From Sphingomonas sp. TZW2008 (GTDB taxonomy: Bacteria; Pseudomonadota; Alphaproteobacteria; Sphingomonadales; Sphingomonadaceae): 64,000 bases of DNA. The stretch is taken from the NCBI RefSeq assembly GCF_002117915.1, contig NZ_BDJB01000006.1, positions 1 to 64,000 of the forward strand, given 5' to 3'. The notes beneath the pieces were generated by a model. The model searched no databases. It was given only the letters and a program-made list of their open reading frames with translations, and was not told the DNA's origin. Below are positions 32,243 through 39,193 of this stretch, in pieces (position 1 is the first letter of the stretch; each line of letters begins with the position of its first letter). The position numbers and the translations under genes were made by a program.

Positions 32243-34209
32243 GCCGCGGCCTCCCCGGCCTTGCGGACCTGGACAACGCGCATCATGCCCGCGTGCATGT
32301 GGTAGAGCATGTGGCAGTGGAAGGCCCAGTCGCCTTCCTCGCCGGTCACGTCCCAGCTCACCGTGCCTCCCGGCTGCACCAGCACCGTATGCTTTCGGGG
32401 GGCATAGGCGCCCTTGCCGGTCACCAGGTCGAAGAAGTGGCCGTGGATGTGGATCGGATGTCCCATCATCGTGTCGTTGATGAGCGTCACCCGTACCCGC
32501 TCGCCGTGAAGCAGCGTGATCGGGTCGGGGTTCTCCGACAGCTTCTCGCCGTCGAAGCCCCACATATAGCGCTCCATGTTGCCGGTGAGGTGGAGCTTGA
32601 TCTCCCGCTCCGGTGCGCGTGTGTCCGGGTTGCGGTCGAGCGCCATCAGGTCGCGATAGGTGAGAACGCGATGCCCGACATTCTCCAGCCCCTGCCCGGG
32701 ATCGCCGGTCCGATCGACCGGCATCGGCGAGATGGTCTGCACGCCCGGTCCCTTTTTAACCTCGGGGGCATTGCTGAAATCGCGCATGGAATGGCTCATG
32801 CCGCCCATGTCCATCCCGCCCATCTGATCGCCGTTCATCGCCGGCATCGTGCCGGAGCCATGGTCCATACCGGCCATGGCGCCGCCCTGAGCCTGGCCGT
32901 GGTCCATGCCTGCCATGCCGCCTGCCGCGGTGCCGGCCGCGCCGTGGTTCATTTGGGAATGATCCATACCCGCCATCGCGCCGGTGCCCGCGCCATGCCC
33001 CATCGCAGCATGGTCCATGCCGGACATCGAACCCGCAGCGCCGCCCATGGCGCCATGATTCATGCCGCCGTGGTCCATCGTGCCATGATCCATGCCGCCC
33101 ATGCCCATGTCCTTCATGGTCGCGAGCGGGCGCTTGCGGAGCGGGGGCACCTCGGCCGCCATGCCCTCGCGCGGAGCGAGCGTCGCGCGGGCCATGCCGG
33201 AGCGATCGATGCTCTCACCGACCAGCGTATAGGCGCGCAGGTCGGGCGGGGTGACGATCGCGTCATAGGTCTCGGCCGGGCCGAACTGGAACTCGTCGAT
33301 CTCGACCGGGCGCACGTTCAAGCCGTCGGCCGCGACGATCGTCATCGGCAGGCCCGGAATGCGGACGTTGAAGGTGGTCATCGACGAGGCGTTGATGAAG
33401 CGCAGCCGCACCCGCTCGCCGGGGCGGAATAGCGCGGTCCAATTGTCCTTGGGGCCGTAGCCGTTGACCAGGTAGGTGTAGACCGAGCCCGTGACGTCGG
33501 CGACGTCGGCGGGGTCCATCCGCATCTTGCCCCACTCCAACCGCTCTTTCAGCGACTGATCCTTGCCGGCGAGAAGCCCGGCCAGGGTCTGGCGCTGGCG
33601 GTTGAAGTAGCCCGACTCCTTCTTCAACCGATCGAAGAGGTAGTGCGGGTGGTGGAAGCTGTGGTCGGACAGCACGATCACGTGCTCCCGGTCGAACTTC
33701 ACCGGATCGGGGTTCTTCGGGTCGATCAGGATCGGGCCGTAATGCCCCTCCTGCTCCTGAAGCCCCGAATGGCTATGGTACCAGTAGGTGCCGCTCTGGA
33801 TGATCGGGAACTCGTAGGTGAACGTCGATCGCGCCGGAATGCCGGGGAAGGCGATCCCGGGAACCCCGTCCATCTGGAAGGGGAGAAGCAGCCCGTGCCA
33901 GTGGATCGAGGTTTCCTCGTCGAGCTCATTGACGACGTGGAGGCGGACGTTCTGCCCCTCGCGCAAGCGGATGAGCGGAGCGGGCACGGTGCCGTTGATG
34001 CCGATGGCGTGGCTCTGCCGCCCGTCGATCATCATCATCTGATGCGCGACCTTGAGCGTGATGTCCTCGCCCGACACCGTGGGCAACGGCTTGGCGATGC
34101 CGGCCGAGACGGGCTGTGCCCATGCCGGCATATAGGCCGACAAGGCGAGGCCGCCGCCTGCCAGACTGGCACCGCGCAGCACCTGGCGGCGGTCGAGAAC
34201 GCGCGACAT
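32239..34209 (-). CDS. copA: Periplasmic multicopper oxidase CopA
   Basis: A 656-aa Tat-exported multicopper oxidase (signal RRQVLRGASLAGGGLALSAY). Copper ligands are visible in SIHWHGLLLPFQ, YWYHSHSGLQEQ, GHPIHIHGHFFDL and FHCHMLYHMHAGMMRV. Between about residues 345 and 470 there is a long Met/His-rich insert with many MDHG/MNHG units. It oxidises Cu(I) in the periplasm and sequesters copper. A copper-regulon promoter overlaps the end of the upstream sigma gene. Confidence 0.95.
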   Translation of the reverse strand: MSRVLDRRQVLRGASLAGGGLALSAYMPAWAQPVSAGIAKPLPTVSGEDITLKVAHQMMMIDGRQSHAIGINGTVPAPLIRLREGQNVRLHVVNELDEETSIHWHGLLLPFQMDGVPGIAFPGIPARSTFTYEFPIIQSGTYWYHSHSGLQEQEGHYGPILIDPKNPDPVKFDREHVIVLSDHSFHHPHYLFDRLKKESGYFNRQRQTLAGLLAGKDQSLKERLEWGKMRMDPADVADVTGSVYTYLVNGYGPKDNWTALFRPGERVRLRFINASSMTTFNVRIPGLPMTIVAADGLNVRPVEIDEFQFGPAETYDAIVTPPDLRAYTLVGESIDRSGMARATLAPREGMAAEVPPLRKRPLATMKDMGMGGMDHGTMDHGGMNHGAMGGAAGSMSGMDHAAMGHGAGTGAMAGMDHSQMNHGAAGTAAGGMAGMDHGQAQGGAMAGMDHGSGTMPAMNGDQMGGMDMGGMSHSMRDFSNAPEVKKGPGVQTISPMPVDRTGDPGQGLENVGHRVLTYRDLMALDRNPDTRAPEREIKLHLTGNMERYMWGFDGEKLSENPDPITLLHGERVRVTLINDTMMGHPIHIHGHFFDLVTGKGAYAPRKHTVLVQPGGTVSWDVTGEEGDWAFHCHMLYHMHAGMMRVVQVRKAGEAAA

Positions 34210-34252
34210 GCAAGCTCCTAAGAATGGGGCCGTGAAGGGCCGTCGACCCTTC

Positions 34253-34278
34253 TACGCGGCCGATCTGTCCAACCCTCA
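34253..34278 (-). promoter_or_regulatory. Copper-regulon ECF promoter 3 (copA)
   Basis: Minus strand: TGAGGG (34278-34273), 16 bases, CGTA (34256-34253), followed by GAAGGGT as at the copC promoter. The -35 overlaps the stop codon of the sigma factor gene. Confidence 0.72.
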
Positions 34279-34845
34279 GCGGTTCCCTAGTTTTTCGAGC
34301 AGCCGCGCCCGCGCGCGATAAAGGCGAGTTTCCACCGCCTTCTGGCTGATCCCCAGCACCTCGGCCGTTTCGGCCTGGCTCAGCCCTTCGATCGTCCGAA
34401 GTACCAGAGGCTCCTTCAGGTTAGCCGGCAGGGTCGAGATGGCGCGCGTCACGCGGTCGAGTTCCTGCCGATCGCCGGCTGCGTCGTCGATCGGCACCTG
34501 TTCGTCGACGATGCTCTGGACCTGTTCGTCGTTCGGCAGCGCGAACGACAGAAACCGGCGCACGGCACGCTTACGCGCCCAATCGCGGCATTTGTTGACG
34601 GCGATGGTCGTTAGCCACGCCTGCATCGATCGGTTGGGGTCGTAGCGCGACAAGGCCTGATGCGCGGCCACAAACGCTTCCTGCGTCACGTCCAGCGCTT
34701 CGTCGGCATCGCCGAGGAAGGCGCGCGAAAGCCGGAACATCGGCTGCCGATAGCGTCGCACGATCTCGGCGAAAGCGGCTTGTCGGCCGGCGATGCTGAG
34801 CGTCGCCAGTTCGCCATCCGACAGCGCGGTCCAATCGAGGCTCAC
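34276..34845 (-). CDS. CnrH-like ECF sigma factor
   Basis: A 189-aa sigma factor. Region 2 is ALDVTQEAFVAAHQALSRYD and MQAWLTTIAVNKCRDWAR, region 4 is LSQAETAEVLGISQKAVETRLYRARARL. It forms an operon with a CnrX-like sensor and a CnrY-like membrane protein, all overlapping by four bases. Six matching promoters in the copper block imply that it controls copper or nickel/cobalt-type resistance here. Confidence 0.9.
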   Translation of the reverse strand: MSLDWTALSDGELATLSIAGRQAAFAEIVRRYRQPMFRLSRAFLGDADEALDVTQEAFVAAHQALSRYDPNRSMQAWLTTIAVNKCRDWARKRAVRRFLSFALPNDEQVQSIVDEQVPIDDAAGDRQELDRVTRAISTLPANLKEPLVLRTIEGLSQAETAEVLGISQKAVETRLYRARARLLEKLGNR

Positions 34846-35282
34846 CCCTGGCCGTCGGTGAGCGCCTTCACCACCGCGTCATCGAATTGAGAGGTCTGAT
34901 CGGGCCGGAGAAGCTGACGCATGGCGAAGATGTGCGCCAGCGTCGCCTTCTGCAGCTCGCCCATCGCGGCATGGCTCTGGTCGACCGCGGCGGCCACTCG
35001 CGGACCATTGCCGTGCTCGGCCTCGATCGCCTCGGCAAGGCGGGCATTGGCGGCACGCATCTCCAGCTCGAGGGCGCGGCGTTGCACCGCGAACCGGTCT
35101 TCGAGCACCTTCAATCGGGCCTGCTGGTCGCCATCGAGCGCGAGCTTGTGGTGCAGCACCTCGTGGAGCGCCGCACCGGGTTGCTTGGGCTGCGGCAGCA
35201 GCGCGCGCCCGATAAAGACACCACCAATCGCTGCCAGGAAGGCGAGCAAGGCGCACAGGACAACCCGCTTGGTCGAGGTCAT
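34842..35282 (-). CDS. CnrX-like periplasmic metal sensor
   Basis: A 146-aa protein with an N-terminal anchor (VVLCALLAFLAAIGGVFIGRALL) and a periplasmic helical hairpin (LHEVLHHKLALDGDQQARLKVLEDRF, ARLAEAIEAEHGNGPRV) like CnrX/ZraP heavy-metal sensors. His residues in LHEVLHHKL and EAEHGN may bind metal. It lies between the CnrY-like and sigma genes with 4-base overlaps on both sides. Confidence 0.85.
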   Translation of the reverse strand: MTSTKRVVLCALLAFLAAIGGVFIGRALLPQPKQPGAALHEVLHHKLALDGDQQARLKVLEDRFAVQRRALELEMRAANARLAEAIEAEHGNGPRVAAAVDQSHAAMGELQKATLAHIFAMRQLLRPDQTSQFDDAVVKALTDGQG

Positions 35283-35551
35283 GGCTCGCCGATCAGCAAC
35301 GCGGAAGGAGCGAGGGGGGAGGCTCCGCCGAGCGGCGCGAGCGAGACGGCAGGGCTTGCCGTCGCGGGCAGCTCGGCACCGACGATCCCGACACCGAGCG
35401 CCGCGGCGGTTATCACACCGATCCCGAGCCCGGCTCCGCGCACGGCGGGGCGGCTGCCGATCCGTCTGAGGACTTGGTCCTCGATACCCTCCAAAGCGGC
35501 CGGGGCGGGTGCGCCCGCTAGTCGCGCCAATGCTCTGTCTAGATCGTCCAT
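35279..35551 (-). CDS. CnrY-like membrane anti-sigma protein
   Basis: A 90-aa protein with a short cytoplasmic N-terminal part (MDDLDRALARLAGAPAPAALEGIEDQVLRRI) and one membrane helix (GLGIGVITAAALGVGIVGAEL). Size, topology and position before a CnrX-like sensor and an ECF sigma factor fit CnrY, which sequesters CnrH. The sequence itself is poorly conserved in the family, so the call rests on context. The start at 35551 is preferred over 35560. Confidence 0.65.
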   Translation of the reverse strand: MDDLDRALARLAGAPAPAALEGIEDQVLRRIGSRPAVRGAGLGIGVITAAALGVGIVGAELPATASPAVSLAPLGGASPLAPSALLIGEP

Positions 35552-35580
35552 GCTTTCCACTCCACCCCTCTATCATCGGA

Positions 35581-35606
35581 TACGCATCGCTGCCCATCAT
35601 CCCTCA
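35581..35606 (-). promoter_or_regulatory. Copper-regulon ECF promoter 4 (sigma operon, autoregulation)
   Basis: Minus strand: TGAGGG (35606-35601), 16 bases, CGTA (35584-35581). Its -35 faces that of the copC promoter across nine bases. Confidence 0.72.
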
Positions 35607-35614
35607 ACCGCCGG

Positions 35615-35640
35615 TGAGGGGTCGGGCAGCGCGCCGCGTA
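35615..35640 (+). promoter_or_regulatory. Copper-regulon ECF promoter 5 (copCD)
   Basis: Plus strand: TGAGGG (35615-35620), 16 bases, CGTA (35637-35640), then GAAGGGT. The two divergent -35 elements form a partial dyad. Confidence 0.72.
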
Positions 35641-35671
35641 GAAGGGTGCACGAACCTCGTCGGAGTACCCC

Positions 35672-36043
35672 ATGCGTAGTCTCGCCCTTCCTGCCGCCCT
35701 CACTCTCCTGAGCCTCGCCAGTGCGGCGCAGGCTCACCCGAAGCTCGTTGTGGCCTCACCCGCGCCCAACGCGACCGTTGCCAAGCCCGCGCGTGTCGCT
35801 TTGCAGTTCAGCGAGAGGCTGATGCCGAAATTCTCCGGTGCGGACTTGATGATGACGGGCCATGGCGGCACCACGCACCCACCGATGAAGGTTGCAACCA
35901 CCACCCAGGTTGCACCCGATGGCCGAACGCTGGTCGTGGTGCCCAAGTCGCCGCTCGGCGCGGGCCGCTACAGCGTCGCATGGCACGTCGTCTCGGCCGA
36001 CACGCATCGGGTGTCGGGCAACTTCGCCTTCGCGGTGAAGTAA
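35672..36043 (+). CDS. copC: Periplasmic copper-binding protein CopC
   Basis: A 123-aa precursor with signal peptide ending AAQA and mature N terminus HPKLVVASPAPNA, giving the N-terminal His copper ligand. The fold ends with AWHVVSADTHRVSGNFAFAV, which carries the second His set of the Cu(II) site. CopC carries copper in the periplasm and works with CopD. copD begins two bases downstream. Confidence 0.93.
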   Translation: MRSLALPAALTLLSLASAAQAHPKLVVASPAPNATVAKPARVALQFSERLMPKFSGADLMMTGHGGTTHPPMKVATTTQVAPDGRTLVVVPKSPLGAGRYSVAWHVVSADTHRVSGNFAFAVK

Positions 36044-36044
36044 G

Positions 36045-36974
36045 GTGGATGCCGACTGGCCGTTGATCGGGGTCCGCTTCGCGCTTTATGCGACGTTGAG
36101 CGGGCTGTTCGGCCTGTCGGCGTTCAGCCTCTACGGGCTCAAGGCCGGGGAGCGCGCAGACGCACTCGCCTTGCGCCCTTGGCTGGTGGGGACCGGGCTG
36201 CTCGGCCTTCTGTTTTCAGGCATTGCGCTCGTCCTGCTCGCCGCGGCAATGGCTGGAGCGCCGCCGTGGCCGATCGATCGGGAAGCGATCGGAATGCTGA
36301 TCACCGGCTCCGCGACGGGCACGGCGTGGGAAGCGCGCATGGTCGCGCTGATTGTGGCCGTGATCGCCGCGCTGATCGCGGCAGGACGTACCGCGCCGCT
36401 CGGCATGGTGGCGCTCGCGGCGGGCATTGCGCTCGCGACGCTCGCCTGGACAGGCCATGGCGCGATGGATGAGGGCGCGACGGGCTGGGTCCATCTGCTG
36501 GCCGATATTCTGCATCTGTTGGCGGCCGGAGCCTGGGTCGGCGCACTGCTCGGGTTGACGCTGCTCGTGGTGCGACCGGCAGTTCGCGTCGACGTCGCGC
36601 ATCTCAGACTGACCCACCGGGCGTTGCACGGCTTCGGTCTGGTCGGCACGCTCGTGGTCGGCACGATCGTTGTGACGGGCCTGGTCAATGGCTGGCTGCT
36701 GGTCGGTGCCGGCAATTTACCGAGACTTCTGACCACCCTTTACGGCCAGCTCCTCCTCGCCAAGCTGGTACTGTTCGGCGCGATGCTGGGGCTGGCCTCC
36801 CTCAATCGTTTCCGGCTGACGCCGGTTTTCGAGCGCTCGGTTGCCGCGGGCGATCATCGGGCCGCGCTTGGTGCTCTGTGGCGCAGCCTCGCGATCGAGG
36901 CGAGCTGTGCCGTCACGATCCTGGCGCTGGTCGCCTGGCTGGGGATGCTCGAGCCCCCCGCAACGGCGATGTGA
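36045..36974 (+). CDS. copD: Copper homeostasis membrane protein CopD
   Basis: A 309-aa protein with eight or so membrane helices and the CopD pattern (GATGWVHLLADILHLLAAGAWVGAL, HRALHGFGLVGTLVVGTIVVTGLVNGW, LYGQLLLAKLVLFGAMLGLASLNRF). It is thought to move copper across the inner membrane with CopC. The start is GTG at 36045, one base after the copC stop. Confidence 0.9.
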   Translation: MDADWPLIGVRFALYATLSGLFGLSAFSLYGLKAGERADALALRPWLVGTGLLGLLFSGIALVLLAAAMAGAPPWPIDREAIGMLITGSATGTAWEARMVALIVAVIAALIAAGRTAPLGMVALAAGIALATLAWTGHGAMDEGATGWVHLLADILHLLAAGAWVGALLGLTLLVVRPAVRVDVAHLRLTHRALHGFGLVGTLVVGTIVVTGLVNGWLLVGAGNLPRLLTTLYGQLLLAKLVLFGAMLGLASLNRFRLTPVFERSVAAGDHRAALGALWRSLAIEASCAVTILALVAWLGMLEPPATAM

Positions 36975-37010
36975 GGAGCGGGCGGCAGATCGCCACCCGC
37001 CCGTCACCGA

Positions 37011-37346
37011 TCAGGCGGCCATCTTCTCGCATGCGTCGGCACAACGCTCGCACGCGGCGACGCACTCTTCCATGCCGTCGAGCCCCCGGCAGCTCTCCGC
37101 GCAAGCCCGGCAGATCTGAGCGCAGATGCCGCATACGACCTTATGCTGGTCGGACCCGCGGGCCATGAAGTCGAGTGAGGTGGCGCAAATCTGCGCGCAG
37201 TCGAGCATGATCTTGATGTGGTCGGGCGCGGCATGTGCGCCGCCCACCTGAAGGCAATGCTGCGTGGTCATCGAAAGGCAGGTGACGTGACAGTGGTGAC
37301 AGGCGTCCATGCAAGCCTGCATCTCCGCGCTCATCTGATGGTGCAT
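37011..37346 (-). CDS. Four-helix-bundle Cys-rich copper-storage-like protein
   Basis: A 111-aa cytosolic protein with about 15 Cys in CxxxC spacing along helices (MQACMDACHHCHVTCLSM, IMLDCAQICATSLDFMA, VVCGICAQICRACAESCR, ECVAACERCADACEKM). This matches the Csp3/YhjQ-type four-helix bundles that store many Cu(I) ions. A copper-regulon promoter lies 38-63 bases upstream. Confidence 0.88.
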   Translation of the reverse strand: MHHQMSAEMQACMDACHHCHVTCLSMTTQHCLQVGGAHAAPDHIKIMLDCAQICATSLDFMARGSDQHKVVCGICAQICRACAESCRGLDGMEECVAACERCADACEKMAA

Positions 37347-37383
37347 CGGTCATTCTCCGCGTGAGCCCCCGCCCACTGAGGAG

Positions 37384-37409
37384 TACGCACGGCGCCGGCT
37401 CGTCCCTCA
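37384..37409 (-). promoter_or_regulatory. Copper-regulon ECF promoter 6 (Csp-like gene)
   Basis: Minus strand: TGAGGG (37409-37404), 16 bases, CGTA (37387-37384). Confidence 0.72.
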
Positions 37410-37420
37410 GCCGGGTGCCT

Positions 37421-37663
37421 TCATTCGTCACCTTTAGCCTGATCCTTCATCGGCTTCGGCGCAGGCCCCCGCTTCACTGTTTCACGCCAGGGCCGCGTAG
37501 GAGACGGAAGGGCGACCCGCAGCGCAGCCGCCCTCCCTCGAACGCCATCCATCGTTCTACCCATCTCCCTCGCGATCGTCGCCAAGGGCTGCCGCGCGGC
37601 AATTCGCTGGCGAAGCTCCGCGTCGGCTTCTTCCGTCCAGCGCCGCGGCTTCCTTATCGTCAC
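37421..37663 (-). CDS. Small SANT/Myb-like DNA-binding protein
   Basis: An 80-aa basic protein starting with GTG at 37663, seven bases after the czcD stop. RRWTEEADAELRQRIAARQPLATIAREMGRTMDGVRGRAAAL has the three-helix pattern of SANT/Myb-like or GcrA-like DNA-binding domains, with a Pro/Lys tail. No good ribosome site is seen, so translation may be coupled to czcD. A regulator of the czc block is possible but not shown. Confidence 0.55.
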   Translation of the reverse strand: MTIRKPRRWTEEADAELRQRIAARQPLATIAREMGRTMDGVRGRAAALRVALPSPTRPWRETVKRGPAPKPMKDQAKGDE

Positions 37664-37670
37664 CGCACGC

Positions 37671-38588
37671 TCACGGGTGCAGGTGCCCGGTATCCTCGCA
37701 CTGCTCAGCCGCGGCCTCGGTCTGGATCGTACAATGCTCGATCCCGAACCGACTATGGAGCATATCCGCAACCGACTTCCTGATCGCATCGGCGTCAGCA
37801 CCCTCGGCAAGCGTGACGTGTGCGGTGCAGTTGATGTCGTCCGAGGCCATCGACCAGACATGGAGGTCGTGGACGCCAGCCACGCCGGACAGGCCGGCGA
37901 TGCCGGCACGCAACTCGGGCAGCTTGATCCCTCCAGGAACGCCCTCGAGCAACACGTTGGTCGTGTCCCGGAGCAGCACCCATGTTCGGGGCAGCACCCA
38001 TAAGCCGATCCCCACCGCGACGATCGGATCGACCCACGTCCAACCGGTGAACCGGATCGCGAGCGCACCCGCGATCACGCCTACCGACCCGATCATGTCG
38101 GCCCAGACCTCAAGGTAGGCGCCCTTGACGTTCATACTCGCATCCTTGCCCGACGTGAGCAGCTTCATGGATATGAGGTTCACCACCAGGCCGATCGCGG
38201 CGACGATCATCATCCCGGTCGACTGGACCGCCTCGGGCTGGCGGAAGCGCTGCACCGCCTCCACCAGCACGTAGATCGCCACACCGAAGAGCAGCAGGGC
38301 GTTGAAAGCAGCGGCCAGGATCTCGAACCGCTTATAGCCGAACGTCCGCTTGTCGTCGGCCGGCTTCTGTCCGAACCGGATCGCGAGCAGCGCAATCACC
38401 AGTGCTGCCACGTCTGTCAGCATATGAGCTGCGTCAGATAGAAGCGCGAGGCTGTTGAAGACGAACGCACCAACAACCTCGGCAACCAGATAGGCGGTCG
38501 TGAGCGCCAGCGCCCAGCTCAGCATCTGGGCATTCGCGCCAGCGGTGTGGTCGTGGGCATGCCCCCCATGGTCATGGCCTGCGCTCAT
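37671..38588 (-). CDS. czcD: CzcD-type zinc/cobalt/cadmium CDF transporter
   Basis: A 305-aa cation diffusion facilitator with a His-rich N terminus (HDHGGHAHDH), six membrane helices, the zinc-site motif SDAAHMLTDVAAL and WADMIGSVGV, and a C-terminal cytoplasmic domain (VHDLHVWSMASDDINCTAHV). It exports divalent metal by proton exchange. The start overlaps the second CDF gene upstream by four bases, so it is the distal part of the czc operon. Confidence 0.93.
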   Translation of the reverse strand: MSAGHDHGGHAHDHTAGANAQMLSWALALTTAYLVAEVVGAFVFNSLALLSDAAHMLTDVAALVIALLAIRFGQKPADDKRTFGYKRFEILAAAFNALLLFGVAIYVLVEAVQRFRQPEAVQSTGMMIVAAIGLVVNLISMKLLTSGKDASMNVKGAYLEVWADMIGSVGVIAGALAIRFTGWTWVDPIVAVGIGLWVLPRTWVLLRDTTNVLLEGVPGGIKLPELRAGIAGLSGVAGVHDLHVWSMASDDINCTAHVTLAEGADADAIRKSVADMLHSRFGIEHCTIQTEAAAEQCEDTGHLHP

Positions 38589-39193
38589 TGATTGGCTCCT
38601 TTCGTGCCCGCGTCCGAGCGAGCGTCTCGCAGGATTTCGAGGCCGCCTTTCACCGCGATAGCGGCAACAGCGATGCCGACGATAAGGTCAGGCCAGTTCT
38701 GGCCCGTCCAAACGACGATCACGCCGGCTAGAATGATGCCCCCATTGGACACGAAGTCGTTGAGGCTGAAGGTTGTCGCAGCGCGCATATTCACATCGGG
38801 CTCGCGCAATCGCTTCAACAGCCACAAGCAAAGCCCGTTAACGACCGCCGCGATGATCGCCATCCCGATCATAGTGGGGCCGATCGGCTCGCTTCCCGAG
38901 AAATAGCGCCGCCCGGCATCGAGCAGCACACCCGCGGCAAAGAGCAGCAGCAGGATGCCCGATGTCACCGCGGCCCCCCGCTTCCACGCCTGTGAGCGCG
39001 AGAGGGCAAGCAAGCTGATGATGTAGACGATGCCATCGGAGGCGTTGTCCAAGCCGTTTGCGATCAGGGCGCTGGAATCCGCCATGACGCCGGACACCCC
39101 GAAGCCTGCCGCCAGGCCCAGATTGAGCAACAGGACTATCCAAAGCGTCCGGCGCTTCTCGGCCGTGTCGAGGTCGAAGCTCTCTTCGCTCAT
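38585..39193 (-). CDS. CDF-like cation transporter, short form
   Basis: A 202-aa protein with five to six helices (LWIVLLLNLGLAAGFGVSGVMADSSALIANGLDNASDGI, FSLNDFVSNGGIILAGVIVVW). The Asp-containing motifs LDNASD and LNDFVSN align with the metal sites of CDF proteins, but His ligands are absent and there is no cytoplasmic domain. It overlaps both czcA and czcD by four bases. Co(II) or Ni(II) specificity is possible. Confidence 0.8.
   Translation of the reverse strand: MSEESFDLDTAEKRRTLWIVLLLNLGLAAGFGVSGVMADSSALIANGLDNASDGIVYIISLLALSRSQAWKRGAAVTSGILLLLFAAGVLLDAGRRYFSGSEPIGPTMIGMAIIAAVVNGLCLWLLKRLREPDVNMRAATTFSLNDFVSNGGIILAGVIVVWTGQNWPDLIVGIAVAAIAVKGGLEILRDARSDAGTKGANQ

Noticed and set aside
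32128..33432. A His-rich 434-codon plus-strand frame across copA
   Set aside because: It only mirrors the Met/His repeats of copA; no start context or family.
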